DNA of 8,907 bases from an uncultured Spartobacteria bacterium (GCA_937901895.1 CALGTD010000167.1:1-8907), one strand, 5' to 3'. Counted from the stretch's first letter, positions 1 to 5,677 are shown. Numbers and translations are program-made. The notes: generated from the sequence alone by a model not told the origin.

Positions 1-391
1 CAGCGGAGGCAATTGGCTGCTCGTCTCGCGGTTCGAAGTAAAATGGTTGCTTCACCTTGCCGGCACGCCACTCGTAATAACCTGAGGCTGGGACAATGCA
101 CCGGCGGACGGCGAATGCCCTTCGAAATGACGCAAGGGTCGCCACCGTTTCGGAGCGGGCGTTGATCATGGGCGGCAGCTTCTGGTCCGGCTTCGCCCAG
201 GACGGACGGAGCCCCCAACGCATTTCTACGAGAGCACGCCGGCCGGCGTCTTCCGAAATGACGACGGGAATCTTTGTAGTGGGTGCGACATTGTATCGAG
301 GTCGGGGCGGAAACTTCGGCAGCCTGATATCGTTGATCTCGAACAGGGAATACTGCGCCTCGCCAAGCTTGTTTACATAGCGGCCGCACAT
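1..391 (-). CDS. SRAP / SOS response-associated peptidase family protein, 5' part (C-terminus off the left edge)
   Basis: The gene reads leftward from an ATG at 391 and is still open at position 1, giving 130 residues of a family usually near 220. SRAP proteins (YedK in bacteria, HMCES in humans) bind abasic sites in single-stranded DNA and form a protective thiazolidine crosslink through Cys2. Visible hallmarks are MCGRY at the N-terminus with Cys2, YNVAPT at 33-38, the WGL.P.WA segment at 59-66, INARSET with Asn77 at 76-82, RRCIVPASGYYEW at 96-108 with Glu107. The conserved histidine motif should lie beyond the window. The start is fixed because Cys2 must follow the initiator Met. No Shine-Dalgarno sequence precedes it, and no obvious LexA palindrome is visible just upstream. 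It points the same way as the genes to its right but follows a candidate terminator, so it is probably its own unit. Confidence 0.93.
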   Translation of the reverse strand, partial: MCGRYVNKLGEAQYSLFEINDIRLPKFPPRPRYNVAPTTKIPVVISEDAGRRALVEMRWGLRPSWAKPDQKLPPMINARSETVATLASFRRAFAVRRCIVPASGYYEWRAGKVKQPFYFEPRDEQPIASA

Positions 392-448
392 GGGGTGAAG
401 CTTAGCACTGGGAGCCTGCCACTGCCAAACGCGTTTCAAAATGAGAAA

Positions 449-478
449 GGGGGCGCCACTCACCCGAGCGACGCCCCA
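449..478 (-). terminator. candidate Rho-independent terminator
   Basis: A GC stem (GGGGCG at 450-455 with CGCCCC at 472-477) continues through an inner CTC/GAG pairing around an ACCC loop. On the minus strand it is followed by a pyrimidine-rich run (CTTTCTCATTTT). It lies about 85 bases past the end of the minus-strand gene at 562-874 and before the SRAP start, so it would close the 98-aa / ParB-like / frameshifted-gene unit. The T tract is imperfect. Confidence 0.5.
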
Positions 479-504
479 CTAACTCCTGTGCCAAAGTTTC
501 TATC

Positions 505-520
505 TCTATCGCGAGATATG
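505..520. promoter_or_regulatory. TATC-GCGA-GATA palindromic element
   Basis: The 12-mer TATCGCGAGATA (507-518) has TATC/GATA arms around GCGA. The same 12-mer covers the start of the minus-strand gene at 5348-5665. Here it lies between the frameshifted gene and the SRAP gene, about 115 bases upstream of the SRAP start. It could be an operator or promoter element for SRAP, but one repeated 12-mer in a window of this size can arise by chance. Confidence 0.25.
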
Positions 521-561
521 CGCGGCTTCCTCCGGGCCCTTCATGGCCGGGTTGTCACGTG

Positions 562-874
562 TCATGGGCTGCCGAGGCCGGTGGTGATGGAGGGGGAGGC
601 GTGACCACGGCGCAACTGAGTGGGAAGGAGTTCCCCGATGAGAACGGCGTATTCCATGTATTTGTGCACGCGTTCCTGCTTGTCAGAGATTCGTGCCTTC
701 AGCTCGTCGGATGTCACGGTGATGTCCAACTGCGGGGACAAGACCTTCTTCGGCGGCCATGAGATAAACTGCGAGCATCTGGACGAATTCAGCATGGATC
801 CGCTCAGCGTTCGTCGGCCCTTCGGTTGGCGTTGCCGACGCGTGCCTTTTGTTGGGAACGTCCTGAATCATCAC
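562..874 (-). pseudogene. unknown small gene, apparently split by a frameshift
   Basis: Two overlapping minus-strand frames each look protein-like over only one half. From the GTG at 874 (or ATG at 871), the first frame encodes a helical segment around residues 22-43 (NAERIHAEFVQMLAVYLMAA), then turns implausible. The second frame becomes protein-like at about 755-745 and continues through DITVTSDELKARI and KQERVHKYMEYAV to a TGA at 562. Joining them across GCCGCCGAAGAAGG requires a +1 shift and gives about 104 residues. A -10-like TACATT lies 6 bases before the ATG at 871, as at other starts here. The gene follows the ParB-like gene by 67 bases in the same orientation. It may be a true mutation, a sequencing error or programmed frameshifting. 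I do not recognise the family. Confidence 0.55.
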
Positions 875-941
875 AACAATGTAGGATCAATTGGGAGACA
901 TGGAATGCACCGGACCGGTTTCCGTGCTGGAAGTGTTGACC

Positions 942-1640
942 TCATCGGTTACCGATGGAGTAGGTGGAGTGTCGCAAGGTAGGGCCCGGCGGTCGGGATA
1001 TATCGGGAATCGAGTCGACAATCTCCGGTGAGGGGGTAGCCGGACGGACGCGGGCTCCGTGTTTCTCGAGAAGGGCGAGAGAGGTTTCAAGCTTTGATCC
1101 GAGTTCGAGAAGCGGCCGAGCATCGTTTTCGGGATCGGTAAGATTGACCCAAGTGGGATAGCTGGATCTTCCGACGAGGCGAGCTCCGCTGTAGCGATGA
1201 TGACCGTCGTTCAGTTTGATGCGACCGCCGTGAACCGCGATGTTCTGGACCCCGTGTGCGGGAAGAGGGTCGTGACCGGCTGACAGCCATCCAGCATATT
1301 TCTGCGCCGTGTCATTCGTCTTGGAGGTTCCCTCAACCTGGACAACGGAATCTAACGGAACATCTGCCAAAACCCAGAGTTCACCGTTCTTGTCACGGGC
1401 AATGGTGCCGACAGGGGCAACGCGAAAAGTTGATGGCGCATCCTGCGACATGCGATTGCGGGCGCTGGCAATCTCCATCGCAAGTTCGAATTGGATCGTC
1501 GGATCGTCGGCAATGATCTGCTCGGCGGAAACAACCGGCCCATCAAATGTCGCTTGAAACGATTCGAACGCGGGAAGCGCGTCAAGGTTGCGAGGTAACG
1601 GATGGCTCATCGGAATTCCGAGGGGATATACGCAACTCAT
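942..1640 (-). CDS. ParB/Srx-fold (ParB-like nuclease domain) protein
   Basis: This is a 232-residue product. Residues about 93-165 match the ParB N-terminal / sulfiredoxin-like fold: a VPLDSVVQV strand, a KYAGWLSAG helix, the HGGRIKLNDGHHRYSGARLVG signature at 137-157 with DGHHR at 145-149, then a closing strand YPTWV. In this superfamily that loop binds phosphate or nucleotide: ParB proteins bind CTP, and some accessory members are nucleases or kinases. No ParB helix-turn-helix follows and no ParA is nearby, so chromosome partitioning is unlikely. The C-terminus is proline-rich. The first ATG (1640) lies 15 bases past the preceding gene's stop and has GGTGA six bases upstream. A second ATG at 1610 would drop ten residues. 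The gene is co-oriented with the 98-aa gene and probably cotranscribed with it. Precise function unknown. Confidence 0.75.
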   Translation of the reverse strand: MSCVYPLGIPMSHPLPRNLDALPAFESFQATFDGPVVSAEQIIADDPTIQFELAMEIASARNRMSQDAPSTFRVAPVGTIARDKNGELWVLADVPLDSVVQVEGTSKTNDTAQKYAGWLSAGHDPLPAHGVQNIAVHGGRIKLNDGHHRYSGARLVGRSSYPTWVNLTDPENDARPLLELGSKLETSLALLEKHGARVRPATPSPEIVDSIPDISRPPGPTLRHSTYSIGNR

Positions 1641-1654
1641 GATGGCTCACCGGT

Positions 1655-1951
1655 TCAGGCGGCCAGCTTCCGGGCGGCAAATGCGTCCCACGCCGCCTTG
1701 GCAATTGCCTCCGCCTCCTTCAAGACCTCACGCGCTTCCGCAAGGGTCTTGGGAAGTTTCTCGGGAGTGTGCGTTTTCACATAGCTCAAGGTCATGAGCA
1801 TGCGCGTCACCCGATCGCTGATGCTGTCTGGGTGGATGGACTGGTGCTCGTCCGCCCCGTGACGGCGGATCGCGCGCTGCGCCATCTCCAATCCGAATGC
1901 GACACTCCAAGACTCACGGACTTCCTCAGCGACGGTGATTGTTGCGTTCAC
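1655..1951 (-). CDS. unknown alpha-helical protein, 98 aa
   Basis: This is not a family I recognise. The product is predicted mostly helical: an acidic N-terminal segment (ITVAEEVRESWSVAFGLEMA), a histidine-rich turn near 31-40, and an alanine-rich amphipathic helix over about residues 68-95 that could form a coiled coil. The GTG start at 1951 follows GTATCTC by five bases, matching other candidate leaderless starts here. The frame stays open upstream to a TAA about 80 bases away but offers no ATG there. It heads a probable unit with the ParB-like gene 15 bases downstream and is divergent from the cysteine-rich protein gene at 2042, with only 90 bases between the two start codons. Confidence 0.7.
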   Translation of the reverse strand: MNATITVAEEVRESWSVAFGLEMAQRAIRRHGADEHQSIHPDSISDRVTRMLMTLSYVKTHTPEKLPKTLAEAREVLKEAEAIAKAAWDAFAARKLAA

Positions 1952-1956
1952 GTCCA

Positions 1957-1963
1957 GAGATAC
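1957..1963 (-). promoter_or_regulatory. GTATCTC start-proximal element, copy 1
   Basis: On the minus strand GTATCTC ends five bases before the GTG at 1951. Read as a -10 hexamer (TATCTC), it would place the transcription start at or next to the start codon. No good -35 is seen at 16-18 bases. Confidence 0.4.
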
Positions 1964-2041
1964 AGGAGCCCACCTTCCACGTTCCCAATCCCGCTGAATC
2001 TTTCGTCTTCGCTTGCGTGATTCGCATGCTACTTATGACGC

Positions 2042-2575
2042 ATGAGCAAAACTCCCCTGAAGTGTGAGAATGGCGACGACCATGACTTCTCCAAGGAAGT
2101 CCCGCTCTATCATGAGGGGGAGGTTGTTGGGACCTCGCTCGTCTGCGCTAAGTGCGAAATGGCGTTCGAGACGTTTTACGAAGAGCAGCTAAAGCAAGGG
2201 CCGCTTCGCATCATTCTCGTCAAAGGCCCTGAATCCACTGCCTATTGGCGGTGTCGCGACGGGGCGTGCCCGACCTGCCGAGAACGCGAGGGCTTCAACT
2301 ACGAACTCGATGTGACTGAAGAGCTACCCCCGAACGGTTGCAACTGCGAGGGCGGATGCCGTTCGTATTACGAAAACGTGCCGTATCCGGTAATTTGGTG
2401 GCAGGGGATCGACGTCAAGGGAGTGATGGTTTGCCAAGGCGGGAAAGAGCATGTGTTCTCGGAGACGGTCGAAGACGCCCCGCAACACGCTTACGTCGAG
2501 GACTCCTACAAATGCGCGGGCTGTGGACGGCTCATGACAGACGTAATTTCCCAAGTCGATTCCCTCGTTGGCTGA
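2042..2575 (+). CDS. cysteine-rich protein with duplicated zinc-ribbon-like modules, 177 aa
   Basis: Twelve cysteines are arranged in order. Module 1 has Cys8, His14, Cys35 and Cys38. A central cluster has Cys71, Cys76, Cys79, Cys100, Cys102 and Cys106. Module 2 has Cys131, His137, Cys158 and Cys161. Modules 1 and 2 share identical spacing (6, 21 and 3 residues) and the pattern C-x2-G-x2-H-x-F-S-x2-V, so they look like an internal duplication. Zinc binding is inferred from CxxC and CxxxxH-type ligand sets. There is no signal peptide, membrane segment or recognised catalytic motif. The ATG follows TACTTA by six bases with no Shine-Dalgarno, suggesting leaderless translation. It is divergent from the gene at 1655-1951, and a hairpin terminator lies about 55 bases past its stop. 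Function unknown; nucleic-acid or protein binding is only a guess. Confidence 0.85.
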   Translation: MSKTPLKCENGDDHDFSKEVPLYHEGEVVGTSLVCAKCEMAFETFYEEQLKQGPLRIILVKGPESTAYWRCRDGACPTCREREGFNYELDVTEELPPNGCNCEGGCRSYYENVPYPVIWWQGIDVKGVMVCQGGKEHVFSETVEDAPQHAYVEDSYKCAGCGRLMTDVISQVDSLVG

Positions 2576-2583
2576 AGCCGCGG

Positions 2584-2660
2584 ATATTTCATCGCAACCC
2601 GGAATTCTGGAGGCAGTTCATAATAAGGCCCTCAAAACCAGAGGGTTCATATTTCATCGC
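2584..2660. repeat. direct repeat ATATTTCATCGC, two copies flanking a terminator hairpin
   Basis: Identical 12-mers lie at 2584-2595 and 2649-2660, on either side of the hairpin at 2629-2645, in the gap between two convergent genes. Their proximity is more notable than their length. They could be a replication-slippage footprint or a paired binding site. Confidence 0.45.
2629..2655. terminator. candidate bidirectional terminator
   Basis: CCCTC (2629-2633) pairs with GAGGG (2641-2645) around a seven-base loop. On the plus strand the hairpin is followed by TTCATATTTC, on the minus strand by CCTTATTATG. It lies exactly between the convergent 177-aa gene and the 58-aa gene and could serve both. 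The stem is short and the T tracts are interrupted. Confidence 0.5.
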
Positions 2661-2830
2661 TCCCCACACTTCCCGTCAGACACTTTGGAACGCCTGTTCT
2701 TTTTTGCGGGCTGATCCTCGATCGCATGCTGGGAGCGAAACCCCGGATCGCTCAGGAAGAATTGAAGCGCCATGGCCGCGAGATTTGAGCCGGTGTGCGT
2801 AAATTTCAGTCGGGGCAACGTGCGTATCAC
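2654..2830 (-). CDS. unknown basic small protein, 58 aa
   Basis: The product starts MIRTLPRLKFTHTG and ends in a lysine/arginine-rich tail (PAKKNRRSKVSDGKCGER). The ORF could extend upstream to an ATG near 2890, but I prefer the GTG at 2828-2830. It lies five bases after TATCTA, the same geometry as other starts here, and the palindrome TGCGTATC-N9-GATACGCA overlaps it. About two thirds of third codon positions are G or C, like the neighbours. The stop lies just before a candidate bidirectional terminator. It is divergent from the HipA-family gene, with about 130 bases between the starts, so a regulatory role towards that gene is possible but unproven. Family unknown. Confidence 0.5.
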   Translation of the reverse strand: MIRTLPRLKFTHTGSNLAAMALQFFLSDPGFRSQHAIEDQPAKKNRRSKVSDGKCGER

Positions 2831-2845
2831 GCAAATAGATACGCA
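2821..2845. promoter_or_regulatory. perfect palindrome TGCGTATC-N9-GATACGCA over a minus-strand start
   Basis: Eight-base arms (2821-2828 and 2838-2845) enclose both the TATCTA -10-like hexamer and the GTG of the 58-aa gene. This is the layout expected of an operator that blocks initiation. The arm contains GTATC/GATAC, the core of the heptamer repeated upstream of the other minus-strand genes. Confidence 0.5.
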
Positions 2846-2924
2846 AGCAGCCCTTCGTTCCATCTGTGGACCGCCTCTATTCATGCGCACAGTTCTTTCG
2901 TTGTAAGTTCCTCATGTCACAGGG

Positions 2925-2959
2925 TTGACCGCGCCTGAATAGACGCTATCTTCTATTCA
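2925..2959 (+). promoter_or_regulatory. HipA-gene promoter with overlapping palindromic operator
   Basis: TTGACC (2925-2930), a 16-base spacer and TATCTT (2947-2952) form a good sigma70-type promoter. The ATG begins six bases after the -10, so the mRNA should start at or next to it. The palindrome TGAATAGA-N8-TCTATTCA (arms 2936-2943 and 2952-2959) straddles the -10 and reaches the first base of the ATG. The N8 gap equals that of the E. coli HipB operator (TATCC-N8-GGATA). I infer autoregulation by the HTH domain of the downstream protein. Confidence 0.75.
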
Positions 2960-4410
2960 TGAGCGGGCTGATCGAGTCGATTCGGCGGGAATTTCTGCGC
3001 GAGGGCGTTCGCACGGCGCGGCAACTGGCGGAGTCTGTCGATCACAGCCAGCCCACAATATCGCGTGCGTTGGCGGACATGGGTGACGCGGTTGTGCGGA
3101 TCGGTCGCGGCGCATCGACGCAATATGGTCTGGCTGCCCCGATAGAATCACTAGGGTCGCGCTGGCCGCTTTACGTGATCAACGAAGCCGGCGAGCCGCA
3201 ACAGCTGGGACGACTCCACGCTTTGGCCGGGCGCGCGTGGTATTTGGAACGGACATCGGCCGATGCCTGGGAATCCCTGCTCGGGGATGATTTTGGTAGT
3301 GGGGTATTCCCGGATCTTCCGTGGTTTCTCGATGACACGAGGCCTCAAGGCTTTCTCGGACGTGCCTTCGCACGTCGTTTTGGTCCCAGTATGGGGTTCC
3401 CTGCGGATCCTACTCGGTGGTCCAGTCCACAGGTCGCGCAAGCGCTTTTGCAGCATGGTTGGGATCTTCCAGGTGCGTTCGTGCTCGGCATGGATGCGTT
3501 GAAAGGTGCATTCCTTTCGGACGAGCCGGCGCTGGTTGCAGGACAACGCGACCGCCATTTTCCCCAGCTCGCACAAGCTGCGCTCGAAGGTGATATCGTG
3601 GGCTCATCCGCCGGTGGAGAGCAACCCAAGTTCACGGCAAAGGTCCGGGAGGGGGATACCATTCATCATGTCATCGTGAAGTTTACCGGAGTAATGACGC
3701 AACCGGAGCATCAACGATGGGCGGACTTGCTCGCCGCCGAGCATCTGGCGACGGAAGTTCTGGCGTCCGGGGGGATTCCAGCGGCCCGCTCACGTGTCGT
3801 TGATTTTGATGGCCGACGTTTTCTCGAGGTCGAACGATTCGACCGGGTAGGCGCGGCTGGCCGGCGGCCGGTTGTGTCGATGAGGGCTCTCGATGCTGCG
3901 TTTTTTGGCGAAATCCATACGCCATGGACCGCCGCGGCAGACCGTCTCGAAAACGCAGGCTGGATTCGCAGCAGCGATGCCGAAAACCTGAGAACGCTGT
4001 GGCATTTCGGTGAGCTGATCGGCAACACGGATATGCACTACGGGAACGTCTCGCTGGAATTGAGTCCACGGCGTCCGATTTCGCTTTGTCCCGTGTATGA
4101 CATGCTCCCGATGGGTTACAGGCCGGGCCATGAAGGCCGGTTGCCCGAAAGCCTGGCTCAGGATCCAAGTCGGACCGCAATCAGCGATCGGAAAGCGCGG
4201 CGGATGGCCACCATCTTCTGGGAACGGGTGGTCGAATCGTCGCTGATCTCGGGAGATTTTCGCGATATCGCGCGACGGCATCTCGTCGCGCTGGAACAAG
4301 TCGAAAGGACCATGCCCGCTTTCGAAGTAGAGCGCATGGAGTCTCTATCCGAACCGGCGGCAAGGCGCCAGGATCCGAGAACCTACGAAAATCGAAGCCT
4401 TGGCCTGTGA
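2959..4410 (+). CDS. HipA-family toxin-like kinase with N-terminal HTH (YjjJ-type)
   Basis: This is a 483-residue protein. Residues about 8-45 form a winged/helix-turn-helix domain (TARQLAESVDHSQPTISRAL at 19-38). The rest is a HipA-like kinase fold: a glycine-rich nucleotide loop SSAGGEQPKF at 216-225, a candidate ATP-site lysine at 241 in VIVKF, VERFDR at 291-296, the catalytic loop GNTDMHYGN at 355-363 with Asp358 and Asn363, and the metal-binding YDMLP at 380-384 with Asp381. All key kinase residues look intact. The domain order and length match the E. coli YjjJ group, where DNA-binding and HipA parts are fused instead of being separate HipB and HipA proteins. Classical HipA phosphorylates glutamyl-tRNA synthetase; the target of this group is not inferable here. 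The promoter carries a palindrome consistent with self-repression. A 47-aa ORF overlaps the stop codon. Confidence 0.92.
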   Translation: MSGLIESIRREFLREGVRTARQLAESVDHSQPTISRALADMGDAVVRIGRGASTQYGLAAPIESLGSRWPLYVINEAGEPQQLGRLHALAGRAWYLERTSADAWESLLGDDFGSGVFPDLPWFLDDTRPQGFLGRAFARRFGPSMGFPADPTRWSSPQVAQALLQHGWDLPGAFVLGMDALKGAFLSDEPALVAGQRDRHFPQLAQAALEGDIVGSSAGGEQPKFTAKVREGDTIHHVIVKFTGVMTQPEHQRWADLLAAEHLATEVLASGGIPAARSRVVDFDGRRFLEVERFDRVGAAGRRPVVSMRALDAAFFGEIHTPWTAAADRLENAGWIRSSDAENLRTLWHFGELIGNTDMHYGNVSLELSPRRPISLCPVYDMLPMGYRPGHEGRLPESLAQDPSRTAISDRKARRMATIFWERVVESSLISGDFRDIARRHLVALEQVERTMPAFEVERMESLSEPAARRQDPRTYENRSLGL

Positions 4411-4550
4411 GTCAGGTCGCGAGCTGCGTTTGCTTTGAAGTTTCCCAATCCGCGATGATTGGGGACACATCGGGATTCTGGGAAATCATCGCGAGCAAAT
4501 GGTTCCGAGCGGTGTTCTTCGACACCGCGTTCCCATTAAAGCTGCACTAA
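4407..4550 (+). CDS. candidate small ORF overlapping the HipA stop codon, 47 aa
   Basis: A GTG at 4407-4409 shares four bases (GTGA) with the HipA-gene stop, the classic geometry of translational coupling. The frame stays open to a TAA at 4548-4550. An internal ATG at 4455 would give 31 residues. About 70% of third positions are G or C, as in the genes nearby. The product is hydrophobic and aromatic towards its end (FWEIIASKWFRAVFFDTAFP). Against it, the stretch is packed with inverted repeats that may be the real reason for its conservation, no family is recognisable, and there is no independent ribosome-binding site. If expressed, it could be a partner or antitoxin of the kinase. That is inference only. 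Confidence 0.35.
   Translation: MSQVASCVCFEVSQSAMIGDTSGFWEIIASKWFRAVFFDTAFPLKLH
4441..4493. repeat. overlapping, mutually exclusive inverted repeats
   Basis: Three pairings share the same bases. TTTCCCA (4441-4447) pairs with TGGGAAA (4479-4485). CCCAATC (4444-4450) pairs with GATTGGG (4457-4463) around a six-base loop. CGCGATGATT (4451-4460) pairs with AATCATCGCG (4484-4493). All are perfect. The local hairpin and the long-range pairings cannot form together, as in an attenuator or a pseudoknotted RNA. Confidence 0.55.
4509..4528. repeat. perfect 7-bp hairpin
   Basis: GCGGTGT (4509-4515) and ACACCGC (4522-4528) enclose a TCTTCG loop. It lies between the convergent HipA-family and 194-aa genes and could stop transcription from either side. 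Neither strand has a T tract after it, so intrinsic termination is doubtful. Confidence 0.5.
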
Positions 4551-4557
4551 GAAACGC

Positions 4558-5142
4558 TCAGTTCTTGACCTCGTTGCTGGTCCCTCCAGCCGATATACCG
4601 AGCTTGAGCCGGAACCTGTCTTCGAAATTCATGTCGACGTGCTCGTAGGAATCAGACTCCTCCAAAACCATCGTGTGGACGGCTTCACAGATCGTGCCGA
4701 TAAGCTCGTCGGTGATCGGCCTTCCAAAGTCCGCCTCCAATCTTTGGATCAGTGCGATCAATAGATGGCTGAGACAGTCAGCGAATACAGTGAAGGTCAC
4801 CTCCTTGTCAGTGTCGGTCGAATCCCAATAGGTGAATGTCAGCGTCCGGCCGGCGGAGGGATTTTCAGGGGTATTCGGAAATGTGGACAGGCTGAGAGTG
4901 AAGAGGTCGCCGGCATGCGTGTCCCGGTGCGTGTAAGTCGTCAGGCCATTCTCGATCATGTGCCGGTAAGCGTCCGCTATCGTAAGGCCGAAGTCCTCGG
5001 GCGATTGGGTGCCAACCCTGTTGGAGAAAATGATCAGCGCGAGCGCGAGGGCGTGCCCACTGTTGCAGCCGACCGCGCAAATCGGATCGATTGGCGTGCT
5101 GCCGTCGTCGCAATGCGGAGAAATAAGGAGGCGGGTGTTCAT
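4558..5142 (-). CDS. unknown acidic protein, 194 aa
   Basis: I do not recognise this protein. It has a cysteine/histidine-containing N-terminus (Cys11, Cys22, Cys26), a short hydrophobic stretch at about 31-40 (ALALALIIFS) too brief for a confident membrane segment, a strand-rich middle (residues 79-122), and a helical acidic part at about 122-172. There is no signal peptide or catalytic motif I can name. The ATG at 5142 is preceded by AGGA with four bases spacing, and by GTATCTC eight bases upstream, within a GTATC-CTGA-GATAC palindrome. It is the last gene of the minus-strand array and ends seven bases from the 47-aa ORF on the other strand. Confidence 0.72.
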   Translation of the reverse strand: MNTRLLISPHCDDGSTPIDPICAVGCNSGHALALALIIFSNRVGTQSPEDFGLTIADAYRHMIENGLTTYTHRDTHAGDLFTLSLSTFPNTPENPSAGRTLTFTYWDSTDTDKEVTFTVFADCLSHLLIALIQRLEADFGRPITDELIGTICEAVHTMVLEESDSYEHVDMNFEDRFRLKLGISAGGTSNEVKN

Positions 5143-5347
5143 GGTATCCTGAGATACGGAAACCCGCGGTCCGCCAAGATCAGCGTCTAGCCCTGCGGGA
5201 GAGAAAGGTCGCTTCTTGCCGGTCGTTCATTGGAAATAGTTGGTTGTTCAGGTGCAGCGAGAAACGGTTCGTCTATCCATTATAGGACGGGTATCCCAAA
5301 AGACATAAACGTCCAGGGCCCGGTGTCTCTCGGCTTGGATCGACCTC
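5143..5347 (-). other. intergenic region with regulatory palindrome and a TATAAT box
   Basis: No convincing gene is visible; the longest minus-strand ATG ORFs are about 10-16 codons. Next to the 194-aa gene lies the palindrome GTATC (5144-5148) / GATAC (5153-5157). Its right part is the GTATCTC element, with TTGGCG upstream at a short spacing of 15. A perfect minus-strand TATAAT occupies 5284-5279, about 135 bases before the gene, without a good -35. No clear terminator for the 105-aa gene is visible. Confidence 0.4.
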
Positions 5348-5665
5348 CTATTCCTCGAGGATGGTCCTGGCTCGGTGGATGAGGAGCGAGAGCGTGTCGC
5401 GAGCATCCTGTGCCGTCATCGTGAACGTCGATCCATCTCCGGTGTGCTGGTCCTCTCCGTCCAGCGACATTCGGGCGATTGTCTGGACGAGCTCGCGCGC
5501 GGCGATGATACGGTTTCCATCATCCTTCCGGACGTGCGAGAGAACGCGTTTTGGCACAAAGCTCCGTCCATCCTTCGCCATGATGTCATGCAGACCATCA
5601 TCCGGCGCGGGTGCGGTCGGGTGCGATAGCGTCCATTTGCCAGCAGATGCGAACAGCGAACTCAT
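5348..5665 (-). CDS. unknown protein, 105 aa
   Basis: This is an unrecognised soluble protein. A proline/aspartate-rich N-terminal part (residues 16-30) is followed by KDGRSFVPKRVLSHVRKDDG, a helix around ARELVQTIARMSLDG, and a C-terminal helix (TAQDARDTLSLLIHRARTILEE). The frame also allows a TTG at 5686, but the ATG at 5665 fits better. It lies five bases after GTATCTC and inside the palindrome TATC-GCGA-GATA, as at other starts here. There is no Shine-Dalgarno. The stop is TAG. It lies about 70 bases downstream of the 98-aa gene at 5738-6034 and has its own apparent promoter element. Confidence 0.7.
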   Translation of the reverse strand: MSSLFASAGKWTLSHPTAPAPDDGLHDIMAKDGRSFVPKRVLSHVRKDDGNRIIAARELVQTIARMSLDGEDQHTGDGSTFTMTAQDARDTLSLLIHRARTILEE

Positions 5666-5677
5666 ATCGCGAGATAC
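5665..5677 (-). promoter_or_regulatory. GTATCTC start-proximal element within TATC-GCGA-GATA
   Basis: On the minus strand, GTATCTC (5677-5671) is followed by GCGAT and the ATG at 5665. The TATC/GATA arms overlap the first bases of the start codon. The same 12-mer occurs at 507-518. It is consistent with a leaderless promoter and overlapping operator. Confidence 0.45.

Noticed and set aside
392..561. 34-codon minus-strand ORF and a LexA box upstream of the SRAP gene
   Set aside because: The ORF crosses the terminator hairpin and its ATG equivalent is missing. I could not find a CTGT-N8-ACAG or GAAC-N7-GTTC site here.
3151..4299. Several minus-strand ORFs of 100-170 codons within the HipA-family gene
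   Set aside because: They are shadow frames of a gene with intact kinase motifs. Their products are arginine/proline-rich and low in coherent structure.
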